This document shows, piece after piece, positions 1 to 8,431 of a stretch of 64,000 nt of DNA. This DNA comes from an uncultured Prochlorococcus sp. GTDB taxonomy: Bacteria > Cyanobacteriota > Cyanobacteriia > PCC-6307 > Cyanobiaceae. How positions within the stretch are numbered: the stretch's first letter is position 1; every line of letters starts with the position of its first letter. The notes under the pieces were generated by a model. That model saw only the letters and a program-made list of their open reading frames with translations. It did not search any database and was not told the origin of the DNA. Position numbers and translations under genes: made by a program. The DNA is taken from contig CACJAC010000001.1 in NCBI GenBank assembly GCA_902591275.1, forward strand, positions 40,000 through 103,999, read 5' to 3'.

Positions 1-423
1 AGTTCTAACACTGAAAAAATATGGGCTGGAATAAGTCAAACTTCTGATAATGAAATAGCAATAAATAATTTATCTATTGAAGTTTCAGCTATGCAATTTG
101 CATTTCTATTCAATTATCCCAAGGGCAATTTCATATCGGGAGAACTACACGTTCCTGTTGATAAAAAAGTATCAATGAAAATGGAATCCAAAGATGTTAT
201 TCATGCTTTTTGGGTGCCAGAGTTCAGAATTAAACAGGATATTATTCCTGGGCAACCTACTGTTCTAAATTTCACTCCTACAAAAGTAGGAAAATATCCG
301 ATAATTTGCGCAGAATTATGTGGCCCATATCATGGAGGGATGAGAGCCTCCATAATTGTAGAAGAAGAATCTGATTACAACGAATGGTTTAACAACAATA
401 AAAAACAAGAGGTAAATTTATGA
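1..423 (+). CDS. ctaC: Cytochrome c oxidase subunit II (3' part)
   Basis: The reading frame is open from base 1, so the gene starts outside the window; 140 codons are visible. Subunit II is the membrane-anchored periplasmic or lumenal domain that takes electrons from cytochrome c or plastocyanin into the CuA centre. The visible part is the cupredoxin domain: a His in the segment DVIHAFWVPE, then CAELCGPYHGGM with the two Cys, His and Met expected of CuA, all present. The N-terminal membrane segments are not in view. The stop overlaps the ctaD start by 4 bases (ATGA), the usual sign of translational coupling in the ctaCDE operon. Confidence 0.96.
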   Translation, partial: SSNTEKIWAGISQTSDNEIAINNLSIEVSAMQFAFLFNYPKGNFISGELHVPVDKKVSMKMESKDVIHAFWVPEFRIKQDIIPGQPTVLNFTPTKVGKYPIICAELCGPYHGGMRASIIVEEESDYNEWFNNNKKQEVNL

Positions 424-2045
424 CAATATCAATTGATCCACAAAAAACTCATAATGAAAGCCTTCAACCTAAAGGTTGGCTTAGATACTTTAGTTTTAGC
501 CTTGATCATAAAGTAATTGGGATTCAATACTTAGTTTGCGGTTTTCTTTTTTATTTAATAGGAGGAACCTTAGCGAGCGCTATAAGAATTGAACTAACTA
601 GTCCAATGTCTGACTTTATGCCAAGAGACGTTTATAACCAAGTTTTAACTTTACACGGAACAATAATGATATTCCTTTGGATAGTGCCTGTAGTTAACGG
701 TGCTTTTGGAAATTATTTAATTCCATTTTATGTAGGTGCAAGAGATATGGCATTCCCGAGATTAAATGCTGTAGCTTTTTGGTTAATTCCTCCTTCAGGT
801 TTGATGCTGGTAGCAAGCTATTTTGTGGAGGGTGCTGCTCAGGCTGGATGGACGGCTTACCCTCCTTTGAGCATAACTACTCCTCAATCGGGACAAATTA
901 TTTGGATTCTGAGCGTTCTATTGCTTGGAGGAAGTTCTATATTTGGTGGAATAAACTTTATCGCGACCATTATCAAACTAAGAAGGCCAGGATTAAAACT
1001 TATGCAATTGCCAATGTATTGTTGGGCAATGCTTGGAACAAGTCTATTAGTTGTTTTGTCAACTCCTGTTTTAGCAGGCACTTTAATTCTACTTAGTTTC
1101 GATATCATCGCTAATACAGGGTTTTTCAATCCTGTTTTAGGTGGCAACGTCGTAGTTTATCAGCATTTATTTTGGTTTTATTCTCATCCAGCTGTATACA
1201 TTATGGTCCTTCCTGCGTTTGGTTTAGTTAGTGAAATACTTCCTGTACATGCTAGAAAACCACTTTTTGGATATACAACAATGGTTTTTTCAATAATGGG
1301 AATAGTAGTTTTAGGTTTAGTTGTTTGGGCGCATCATATGTTTACGAGTGGAACGCCCCCTTGGATGAGATTATTCTTTACTATCGCTACAGCATTTATT
1401 GCTGTTCCAACAGGTATAAAATTTTTCAATTGGGTTGCAACATTATGGGGAGGTAAAATTTCCATCAATAGTGCAATGTTATTCTCTTGCGGATTTATTA
1501 TAAATTTTGTGTTTGGAGGTATTACAGGAGTTGCCTTGGCACAGGTACCTTTTGATATTCACGTACATGATACATATTTCGTTGTAGCCCATTTTCATTA
1601 CATAGTTTATGGAGGGACTGTTTTTATTATTTTCTCTTCAATTTATCATTGGTTCCCCAAAGTAACTGGGAAAATGCTCAGTGAAAAATTAGGAATTTTA
1701 CACTTTATCATTACTTTTATTGGATTTAACTTGTGCTTTGCTCCTCAACATTGGCTTGGTTTAAATGGGATGCCAAGAAGAGTTGCAGAATATGATCCTC
1801 AATTCCAGTTTGTTAACCAAATTAGTAGCCTTGGGGCTCTTTTGATGGCTTTAAGTACAATTCCTTTTTTAATTAACGTATTCCTAAGTGTAAGAAATGG
1901 AAAAAATGCTGGAGACAACCCTTGGAATGCTCTTACACCTGAATGGTTAACATCTTCTCCACCTCCAGTTGAAAATTGGAAAGGAGAAGCTCCATTAGTT
2001 GAAGAACCATATGGTTATGGTAAAGAAATTTCAGAACAAAAATAA
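420..2045 (+). CDS. ctaD: Cytochrome c oxidase subunit I
   Basis: Catalytic haem-copper subunit of the terminal oxidase; 541 aa, normal length, about 12 hydrophobic segments. Ligands visible: His79 (TLHGTIM) and His393 for the low-spin haem; His391 for haem a3 (both in HFHYIVYG); His256, His305 and His306 for CuB. Tyr260 in SHPAVY is the residue expected to cross-link to His256. The sequence reads YSHPAVY, not GHPEVY, so the D-channel Glu is replaced by the Tyr-Ser pair of A2-type oxidases, which is usual for cyanobacteria as I recall. It overlaps ctaC by 4 bases and ends 6 bases before ctaE. Confidence 0.98.
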   Translation: MTISIDPQKTHNESLQPKGWLRYFSFSLDHKVIGIQYLVCGFLFYLIGGTLASAIRIELTSPMSDFMPRDVYNQVLTLHGTIMIFLWIVPVVNGAFGNYLIPFYVGARDMAFPRLNAVAFWLIPPSGLMLVASYFVEGAAQAGWTAYPPLSITTPQSGQIIWILSVLLLGGSSIFGGINFIATIIKLRRPGLKLMQLPMYCWAMLGTSLLVVLSTPVLAGTLILLSFDIIANTGFFNPVLGGNVVVYQHLFWFYSHPAVYIMVLPAFGLVSEILPVHARKPLFGYTTMVFSIMGIVVLGLVVWAHHMFTSGTPPWMRLFFTIATAFIAVPTGIKFFNWVATLWGGKISINSAMLFSCGFIINFVFGGITGVALAQVPFDIHVHDTYFVVAHFHYIVYGGTVFIIFSSIYHWFPKVTGKMLSEKLGILHFIITFIGFNLCFAPQHWLGLNGMPRRVAEYDPQFQFVNQISSLGALLMALSTIPFLINVFLSVRNGKNAGDNPWNALTPEWLTSSPPPVENWKGEAPLVEEPYGYGKEISEQK

Positions 2046-2051
2046 AAACAT

Positions 2052-2654
2052 ATGACAACACTAGATAGCTCAAAAGAAATTCAAAAAAACAATTCTGAAG
2101 TTAATGAAACACATGAAGACTTCAGAATGTTTGGTCTTATTACTTTCCTAATTGCGGACGGAATGACTTTTGCTGGATTTTTTGCTGCTTATTTAACTTA
2201 TAAAGCAGTAAATCCATTACCAGACGGTGCTATTTATGAATTAGAACTACCAATACCTACTCTCAATACAATTTTGTTACTAGTTAGTAGTGCAACTTTC
2301 CATAAAGCAGGCAAAGCACTTTTAAAAGATAAAAACTCAGATTCCCAAAAATGGTTATTTTTTACTGCTTTTCTTGGAGTTATATTTTTAATATGTCAAT
2401 TATTTGAATATTTTCATTTACCTTTTGGATTAACCGATAATTTATTTGCAAGTACTTTTTATGCTCTTACTGGTTTTCATGGATTACATGTCACTTTAGG
2501 CACTTTAATGATTTTAATTATTGCTTGGCAATCGAGAATCAATGGCGGCAGATTAACTAGTCAAAATATGTTCCCATTGGAAGCTGTTGAATTGTACTGG
2601 CATTTTGTAGATGGAATATGGGTTGTTTTATTTATTATTTTGTATCTTTTATAA
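2052..2654 (+). CDS. ctaE: Cytochrome c oxidase subunit III
   Basis: Third subunit of the aa3-type oxidase, an integral membrane protein that stabilises subunit I. The protein is 200 aa with a soluble N-terminal stretch of about 25 residues followed by hydrophobic helices. Diagnostic segments are TGFHGLHVTLGT near residue 140 and the C-terminal VELYWHFVDGIWVVLF, both typical of subunit III. It closes the ctaC-ctaD-ctaE operon. About 100 bases of AT-rich sequence separate it from the next gene, and I see no clear stem-loop terminator there. Confidence 0.97.
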   Translation: MTTLDSSKEIQKNNSEVNETHEDFRMFGLITFLIADGMTFAGFFAAYLTYKAVNPLPDGAIYELELPIPTLNTILLLVSSATFHKAGKALLKDKNSDSQKWLFFTAFLGVIFLICQLFEYFHLPFGLTDNLFASTFYALTGFHGLHVTLGTLMILIIAWQSRINGGRLTSQNMFPLEAVELYWHFVDGIWVVLFIILYLL

Positions 2655-2729
2655 TAAAGCCAAATTTCAAAAATTAAATATATTTTTTATTAATTTATAT
2701 TGCCACAGTTCTCCTTTTTAGTAAGAATA

Positions 2730-2735
2730 TATAAT
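2730..2735 (+). promoter_or_regulatory. Candidate -10 box for the cyAbrB gene
   Basis: A perfect TATAAT lies 18 bases before the ATG at 2753, which would give a leader of about 10 bases. No recognisable -35 box is present, which is common in Prochlorococcus. Based on sequence only. Confidence 0.4.
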
Positions 2736-2752
2736 TATGAATTTGTCAGATA

Positions 2753-3106
2753 ATGCTAGAAGGAAAAGAACTTCTTGAAAAAGCAAAATTATTAAGTAAA
2801 AAATCTGAAGATGAGATAGCAAAAGGATGTGGGTACGTAGGTCCAAGTGGAAGAATCTTAAGAAAAAGTTTTTATAGGGCGCTTATTGAAGCTAAAGGTT
2901 ACAAAATAGGAAATGGTCGTCTGGGGAAAAATGGTAATAGAGCTTCAAGAGGCAGACAGACAGAATTCAAAACTAAAGTTCATGGCAATGGTAACCTATT
3001 AATTGGTAATGCCTACACCAAAAAATTAGGTCTAGAACCTGGTCAGGAATTTAAAATCGATCTTAAAAAAGAGTCAAAAACAATTTATCTGATTCCATTA
3101 AATTAA
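2753..3106 (+). CDS. cyAbrB-family transcriptional regulator
   Basis: A 117-aa DNA-binding protein of the cyanobacterial AbrB-like family. The N-terminal part (residues 1-70) carries the family-specific GCGYVGPSGR segment and a basic region RLGKNGNRASRGRQ. The C-terminal part is the swapped-hairpin AbrB domain, seen in reverse order from Bacillus AbrB: NGNLLIGNAYTKKLGLEPGQEF. Members in other cyanobacteria regulate nitrogen and carbon metabolism genes; the target here is unknown. It stands alone between the oxidase operon and the convergent ribE, with a candidate TATAAT just upstream. Confidence 0.9.
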   Translation: MLEGKELLEKAKLLSKKSEDEIAKGCGYVGPSGRILRKSFYRALIEAKGYKIGNGRLGKNGNRASRGRQTEFKTKVHGNGNLLIGNAYTKKLGLEPGQEFKIDLKKESKTIYLIPLN

Positions 3107-3116
3107 AAAATATTTT

Positions 3117-3770
3117 TTACCAACCGTTTTCTTTAAGCCAATCGGAAGAAATATTATTTGAAGATAAATCTTGATTACTATTTTTATTAAATAAAAGTAA
3201 TTTCTCTACATATTTAATTAGTGCATCTGCCTCAAGGTTTACGCTGTCACCGATATTTAATTTATTCAGATTTGTGTTTTGCCAAGTATGAGGAATTATC
3301 GCAATAGTAAATATTTCTCCTTCCTGCTCATATTTTGCAATCGTAAGACTTATACCATTTACACAAATACTCCCTTTATTAACTATATATTTTGAAAAAT
3401 TATTATTTTTCCACTTTATTGATAAGAGCCAAGATTTCTCTAATTTTTCTATATTCTCAACTGTTCCAAGCCCATCAACATGTCCGCTGACTATATGCCC
3501 TCCTAGACGATCAGACACCCTAAGAGCAGGCTCCAAATTAACAATTTGATTCAGGTTCGACTTTACTCCTAAAGTTGTTTTTTTTAATGTCTCCTCACTA
3601 ACATCAACAGTAAATTTATTTTGAAAAATCTCTTTAACTGTCAAACAAATTCCATCAACAGCTATGCTGTCACCGATTGCCATATCAAATAAATTATCTA
3701 AAATTTCAATTTCTAAAATATTTTTTTCTTGTCTTAGTTTTCCAACTGATTGAATTATTCCTGTAAACAT
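3117..3770 (-). CDS. ribE: Riboflavin synthase alpha chain
   Basis: Catalyses dismutation of two 6,7-dimethyl-8-ribityllumazine molecules to riboflavin, the last step of flavin synthesis. The chain shows the two tandem lumazine-binding domains of the family: MFTGIIQSVG followed by VDGICLTV in the first, SGHVDGLGTV and NGISLTI in the second. I place the start at 3770 because MFTGII is the canonical N terminus; an in-frame ATG at 3794 would add eight untypical residues. Length 217 aa is normal. It converges on the cyAbrB gene with about 10 bases between the stops. Confidence 0.95.
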   Translation of the reverse strand: MFTGIIQSVGKLRQEKNILEIEILDNLFDMAIGDSIAVDGICLTVKEIFQNKFTVDVSEETLKKTTLGVKSNLNQIVNLEPALRVSDRLGGHIVSGHVDGLGTVENIEKLEKSWLLSIKWKNNNFSKYIVNKGSICVNGISLTIAKYEQEGEIFTIAIIPHTWQNTNLNKLNIGDSVNLEADALIKYVEKLLLFNKNSNQDLSSNNISSDWLKENGW

Positions 3771-3880
3771 AGATTTAAGAAAAATATTTTGCAAAATTTT
3801 GTATTTACTTTAATTTACTTTAAAAGATTTTCAACTATAAATAAATTAAAGAGTAAAAAAAAGAAATTGATCATATTTAG

Positions 3881-5023
3881 ATGATTATTAATTCACAAAA
3901 AAGATCATTTGGTAGAGGGGCGAAAGTGAGCTTATTCACTTTAGGGACAATGCGAGCAACTGAAAGTCTTGAAAAAATGTATGGCATAATAAAAAATGCA
4001 TATTATGTAGGAATTAACCACATAGAAACAGCGCCCTCTTATGGTAATGCTGAATCACTTATTGGAAATTCAATAAAAAAATTAGCAATAGAAGAGAATA
4101 TAAAAGAAAAAAATTGGGTGATTACTTCCAAAGTTTTACCAAAGGGTGATTTTGATTTTTTAAAAAATAATTTTAAAAAGTCTCTTAAAAATTTAAATCG
4201 CGAGAAAATTAATAATCTTGCAATTCACGGACTCAACTTAAAACAACATCTAGATTGGGTTCTTGCTGGAGAGGGTAAGAAATTCATATCTTGGATACTT
4301 GAGAAGGAACTAGTTGATCAAGTTGGTTTTAGTTCTCACGGAAGTTATTCACTAATCAAAGATGCAATTAACTGTGAAGTTTTTACTTTTTGTAGTCTTC
4401 ATTTACATTATTTAGATCAATCTAAGATTGCTTTAGCAGAGGAAGCTATAAAAAAAGGTATGGGAGTTTTAGCAATATCACCTGCTGATAAAGGCGGTAG
4501 ATTGTATTCTCCAAGTGATATTTTGATAGAGGCCTCTAAGCCTTTTCATCCATTAGAATTAGCGTATCGATTTCTGCTGGCAAAAGGCATTACAACTTTA
4601 TCCTTGGGGGCGACAAACAAAAAAGATTTTGAATTTGCGCATAAACTTAGAAATTCATTCGAGAAGCTTACAAAACTTGAAAAAAGTGCCCTGAATAAAA
4701 TTGAGGAAGTTTCTCATGAAAGATTAAACTCAACCAAATGTGAACAATGTAGATCCTGTCTTCCATGCCCAAATGAAGTGCCTATTCCAGAAATACTTCG
4801 TTTAAGAAATATATCTATTGGTTATGGTCAATTAGAATTTTCAAAAGAAAGATACAATTTAATAGGAAAGGCTGGCCACTGGTGGGAAGAAAAAAATTCC
4901 TCATTTTGTCAAGAATGTAATGAATGTGTTCCTAAATGTCCTTGTAAATTAGATATACCAAATTTATTAAAGGAAACTCATAACTTATTAATTGAAAATC
5001 CTACAAAAAGATTATGGGATTAA
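3881..5023 (+). CDS. Aldo/keto reductase with C-terminal iron-sulfur domain
   Basis: 380 aa. Residues 1-270 form an aldo/keto reductase barrel; the C-terminal 90 residues add two cysteine clusters (CEQCRSCLPCP and CQECNECVPKCPC) that should hold a [4Fe-4S] cluster, as in the COG1453-type oxidoreductases. Catalytic Tyr (SYGNAE), Lys (ITSKVLP) and His (LAIHGLN) are visible, but the usual Asp of the DTA motif reads Glu (IETAPSYG). It may use a redox partner other than, or besides, NADPH; substrate unknown. The 3' end overlaps the convergent lipoprotein gene by 12 bases. Confidence 0.85.
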   Translation: MIINSQKRSFGRGAKVSLFTLGTMRATESLEKMYGIIKNAYYVGINHIETAPSYGNAESLIGNSIKKLAIEENIKEKNWVITSKVLPKGDFDFLKNNFKKSLKNLNREKINNLAIHGLNLKQHLDWVLAGEGKKFISWILEKELVDQVGFSSHGSYSLIKDAINCEVFTFCSLHLHYLDQSKIALAEEAIKKGMGVLAISPADKGGRLYSPSDILIEASKPFHPLELAYRFLLAKGITTLSLGATNKKDFEFAHKLRNSFEKLTKLEKSALNKIEEVSHERLNSTKCEQCRSCLPCPNEVPIPEILRLRNISIGYGQLEFSKERYNLIGKAGHWWEEKNSSFCQECNECVPKCPCKLDIPNLLKETHNLLIENPTKRLWD

Positions 5024-6010
5024 GGACTCATTCCAGATATTTTTGAGATTAATTTTTTGTTCATTTGTTAAGACAGGGAAAGACCAACTATTTTCCCAAC
5101 ATTTCTCAGAAGGTCCTGAGATGGGGAGCATTTCAGATTTATATTTACTTTGCAAATAATCACTATTGAATGGAAGATACCAACCCTGGCTTACTAATTT
5201 ATCTACTATTGATTTATTTTCTAAAGATTTAATCCATTTAATTAATATTGCATTATTTATATTTGATCGACTAAGTAGAAAATGCCACATCAAAGGTACG
5301 CCTTGGCTTGGGAAAACTAAAGAAAGCCTAGGATCTATTTTTAAATATTTTGAACAAAGACTATAAGGAACTATTGCGACAATAGCATCAGAATTAATCA
5401 GCCAATTGAGCATATTTTTATCATCAAATAACATTGCTTGGCTTCTGATTTTTTTTAAAGAATTAGATGAATTAATTTTTTGAGCAATTGACAATATTAT
5501 TCTGGGACTTTGTGGAAAAATAATTTTCCCATTTAATTTTTTAGAAAGAAGAAAATCCCAAGATGTTCTGGCTGAATTTATTAATTCTTTATTATTCTTG
5601 ATGATAATCGTATAGGGCACTACGCCAATAGGAAATAATTTACTCCTTTGATTTTGATTTAAGCTTCCCAAAAAATCTATCGATCTCTTATCCAAATTTT
5701 CGAACAGCGCATATTCATTTATTTTTTCAAATCCTGAAAAATCTATGCTAGAAATCCATCCATCATTTATTAAAGTAAAGTCAGAATTGAAAATTGTGTT
5801 TCTATTTTTTTGGAGCTGAATATTTTCAAAATTAATTTTTTCCTGCTTCCAATCTCTTGGAATCGTATCTTTAAAAGATTCTGGATAAAAAGAATTTTGT
5901 AATGCAATTTTTACTTTATTAGGGAGATTACTGCAAGAGTTTAAGAAAAATAAAAGCGAAAGCTTACCACAATTTAAAAATTCTCTTCTGGTTGCAAATT
6001 TTGAGAACAT
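5012..6010 (-). CDS. Tat-type lipoprotein resembling a solute-binding protein
   Basis: 332 aa. The N terminus has a twin-arginine motif (TRREFLN, Arg8-Arg9), a short hydrophobic stretch and a lipobox-like LNSC ending at residue 26, so export by Tat and lipid anchoring are likely. The mature part reads like a degenerate spermidine/putrescine-type periplasmic binding protein (segments SAWDFLLSK-like, GKIIFPQSPR, DAIVAIVPYS, GVPLMWHFLL), but I could not confirm the fold by eye. No ABC permease or ATPase is adjacent. It is the last gene of the topA run: its start abuts the stop of the UPF0284 gene. Confidence 0.6.
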   Translation of the reverse strand: MFSKFATRREFLNCGKLSLLFFLNSCSNLPNKVKIALQNSFYPESFKDTIPRDWKQEKINFENIQLQKNRNTIFNSDFTLINDGWISSIDFSGFEKINEYALFENLDKRSIDFLGSLNQNQRSKLFPIGVVPYTIIIKNNKELINSARTSWDFLLSKKLNGKIIFPQSPRIILSIAQKINSSNSLKKIRSQAMLFDDKNMLNWLINSDAIVAIVPYSLCSKYLKIDPRLSLVFPSQGVPLMWHFLLSRSNINNAILIKWIKSLENKSIVDKLVSQGWYLPFNSDYLQSKYKSEMLPISGPSEKCWENSWSFPVLTNEQKINLKNIWNESLIP

Positions 6011-7168
6011 TCAGCAATCCTTCTCTAAAGAAATTTGACCTAGGCTCTTCATCATTTCCAGATTTAGTTGACACAATGAAACTATTTCTTCATTTTTAAA
6101 TCCATCTAAGAAAGCAAGCAATGATATTCCACCAGCACCTACACCTTCTTTTACATGACCTAATTCATAATCCCTCAATTCTTTGTATTTTGAAGATTTG
6201 AAATTTAAAGGACTTGCTAAACCTAATAATTTGACATCATATTTTTCATTAATTAGATTTACTAAATCATTGAGAGAATTATCTTTCACAAGCCACCCAG
6301 TTGTCGCAATAAAAACATCTTCAATAAATTCATCTTTATTTTTTTCATCTAAAAATTCTAATACAAGTAAAATGACCGCTAACATCTGACTTCCTCCAGA
6401 CAATATTACAGGTTGTTTTGCTAACCTGGCACCAATTAATAGACCCATTGAGAAAGCTTGGAAAGGATCTCCTACCGCCGCGACAACATCAAAAGAGTCG
6501 AAATCAGCCTTGAAATTTGCATTGAAAAGTCCTCTTTTAACTACTTTTCTTCTTAGTTCTCTTGGAGTTTTAAATAAACTACTCCCTACTAAATTAGATA
6601 CCTGCAAACCAAAAGCTTCCATTACTGCCTGAGCAGTTGTGGTGCCCCCTGGTACAGATTCAGAAATTAAAACTGGTTGTTTTAAGGATTTTCCAATTGC
6701 AAGACCTTTTTCATAGAGATTTAAAACTCTCTCTTTAGTCATCGATTTACCAGTAGTAAGACAATTTGATGGGCCCAAATTTCTATCTTCTACAACCAAA
6801 TGATTAAAATAAGGCTTTGCTCCTATTCCCAGAGGAACAATCACAGGATAAATATTTATAAGCTTTAAACAAACATGACTAATTAGAGCCGGAGTTACTC
6901 CTGCATTGAGAAGAGGCAATTTATATTTATGATCTTTTGAAGCACCCTCAAGCAAAAATTCGGCATCTGCGAGTGCAGTTTTTCGCCTTGATTTAGCATT
7001 AATACCTGCTGCGGAAATGCCTGGTATTTGTGATGTATTAGTACCAGCAATTATGAGAAATATTTTCAAATTTTTAATATTCTTTTTCAGTATTTCTATC
7101 TTATTATGTTGTCTTTTTTTATTGGATTCATTACCAAAAAAATTTATCCCTAATGCAGTACTGTACAT
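6011..7168 (-). CDS. UPF0284 family protein (CobT-related)
   Basis: 385 aa, the length of the UPF0284/TIGR00303 family, which is distantly related to nicotinate-nucleotide dimethylbenzimidazole phosphoribosyltransferase (CobT). Family segments seen: IAGTNTSQIPGISAAG, SESVPGGTTTAQAV, GDPFQAFSMG and LSGGSQMLAVI. CobT activates the lower-ligand base for cobalamin. Prochlorococcus is known to make pseudocobalamin with adenine, so a role in activating or salvaging that base is plausible but is an inference. It lies between the Tat lipoprotein (0 bases) and the DUF2232 gene (12 bases). Confidence 0.82.
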   Translation of the reverse strand: MYSTALGINFFGNESNKKRQHNKIEILKKNIKNLKIFLIIAGTNTSQIPGISAAGINAKSRRKTALADAEFLLEGASKDHKYKLPLLNAGVTPALISHVCLKLINIYPVIVPLGIGAKPYFNHLVVEDRNLGPSNCLTTGKSMTKERVLNLYEKGLAIGKSLKQPVLISESVPGGTTTAQAVMEAFGLQVSNLVGSSLFKTPRELRRKVVKRGLFNANFKADFDSFDVVAAVGDPFQAFSMGLLIGARLAKQPVILSGGSQMLAVILLVLEFLDEKNKDEFIEDVFIATTGWLVKDNSLNDLVNLINEKYDVKLLGLASPLNFKSSKYKELRDYELGHVKEGVGAGGISLLAFLDGFKNEEIVSLCQLNLEMMKSLGQISLEKDC

Positions 7169-7180
7169 TCTTACTTTATT

Positions 7181-7819
7181 TTAATTATTAAAATCAACTA
7201 AGCTATTTAATAATCTTGGAGGATCTGGGATGGTTAATTTAAATCTAGGAAATAGAGAATAGGCAACTACATGTACAGTTAAAAGATAAACTATTTCTTG
7301 GAAAATTATTAATAAAATTGCACCTAATTGTATACTCAAAATTGAGGGATATAAAGATAAATTAAATAATCCAATGACCTTTTCTATTAGACCATAACTC
7401 GCTCTGGTAATTAACACCCAAAGATTATCTCCAACCAACGTAGATAATGCTATTACTCTTAGTAAGAAGCCAAGGGTTCCAATAACAACTCCCACAGTTA
7501 AACTAAGTTTCCAACTCTTTTCTTTTAACCAACACCAGCCTAACCAAAAAGCCAAAATCCCGTAAGGAAATAAAAATAAAGTGCCTCTAACTGGCCCCAT
7601 AATTATAAATAAAAGTAGAAATTGTATTAAAAGTCCTTCCAATGCGATTTTAGATCCTCTTCTCAAGTGCAACAAGATCATTGGGAGGGGTAAAATCAAC
7701 CTTAATAAAGCTCCCCCAATTGGCAAATAATATAATGCAACCCATAATAAAGACGAAAGAGATGCTAAATAAGAGGTCTCAACAATATTTAATGCTTCAG
7801 TTTTTGTTGTTATTTTCAT
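7181..7819 (-). CDS. DUF2232-type membrane protein
   Basis: 212 aa, mostly hydrophobic, with about six membrane segments (for example SLLWVALYYLPIGGALLRLI, LLIQFLLLFIIMG, LSIQLGAILLIIF). The arrangement and the PPRLLNSLVDF tail resemble cyanobacterial DUF2232 proteins, a family related to energy-coupling-factor substrate components. Function unknown. It is the third gene in the run that begins with topA, 20 bases after the repeat lipoprotein and 12 bases before the UPF0284 gene. A substrate-binding membrane role linked to cobalamin is conceivable only from that neighbour. Confidence 0.7.
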   Translation of the reverse strand: MKITTKTEALNIVETSYLASLSSLLWVALYYLPIGGALLRLILPLPMILLHLRRGSKIALEGLLIQFLLLFIIMGPVRGTLFLFPYGILAFWLGWCWLKEKSWKLSLTVGVVIGTLGFLLRVIALSTLVGDNLWVLITRASYGLIEKVIGLFNLSLYPSILSIQLGAILLIIFQEIVYLLTVHVVAYSLFPRFKLTIPDPPRLLNSLVDFNN

Positions 7820-7839
7820 TTTTTGTTGAATATTTTTAA

Positions 7840-8424
7840 TTAATTTTTATTCATACTTTTATTTTTTGAATCTAAGATACGTTCAATCTTTTCTATTTCA
7901 AAATTTACCTCAGAATTGCTCAATATGGAACTTAACTCTTCCGTGGGATCTTTTGGATCTACATCTTTTAAGATGAATATTATTTTGTAAGATTGAAGTT
8001 CAATTTTTCTTTTTTTTGAAAGATTCTTAATTTTTTTACTTTTTTTATAATCAAATTTTTTGTTTTCTTTTTCTAAATTTATATCGTTTTTATTTTCTGG
8101 AATATTTTTTGGCTTTTCTACTTTTTTAATTTTCTTATCATCAAATTTTTTGCTTTCTTTTTCTAAATTTATAAGGTTTTTATTTTCTGGAATATTTTTC
8201 GGCTTTTCTACTTTTTTAATTTTCTTATCATCAAATTTTTTGTTTTCTTTTTCTAAATTTATATCTTTTTTATTTAATAAGTTATTTTGTAAATCTTCAT
8301 TTTTGCTTGTTTTTTCTAAATCATTAAAACTACTTTCAAGAAAATTTCCAATCCTCCCTCCAGAGCATGATTGCAAGAAAATTAAAAAAATTAATAAAAA
8401 AAATTCTTTTTTTTTTAAAATCAT
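7840..8424 (-). CDS. Lysine-rich lipoprotein with 30-residue tandem repeats
   Basis: 194 aa, not recognised. A hydrophobic signal ends in a lipobox (FLQSC, Cys20), so lipid anchoring is likely. Residues 54-83 and 84-113 are near-identical 30-residue repeats, and a partial third follows at 114-133; each begins with INLEKE and contains KKFDDKKIKK and KPKNIPEN. The middle is very rich in Lys, Asn and Glu and is probably extended. A compact C-terminal segment of about 50 residues (YKIIFILKDVDPKDP onward) looks like a small alpha/beta domain. The gene is 7 bases downstream of topA and 20 upstream of the DUF2232 gene. Confidence 0.72.
   Translation of the reverse strand: MILKKKEFFLLIFLIFLQSCSGGRIGNFLESSFNDLEKTSKNEDLQNNLLNKKDINLEKENKKFDDKKIKKVEKPKNIPENKNLINLEKESKKFDDKKIKKVEKPKNIPENKNDINLEKENKKFDYKKSKKIKNLSKKRKIELQSYKIIFILKDVDPKDPTEELSSILSNSEVNFEIEKIERILDSKNKSMNKN
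8026..8265 (-). repeat. 90-bp tandem coding repeats
   Basis: Two near-identical 90-bp units and a partial third lie inside the lipoprotein gene and encode the 30-residue repeats. The units differ by only a few bases, which suggests recent duplication or gene conversion. The opposite strand gives a Phe/Ser-rich shadow frame. Confidence 0.85.
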
Positions 8425-8431
8425 ATTTTTT

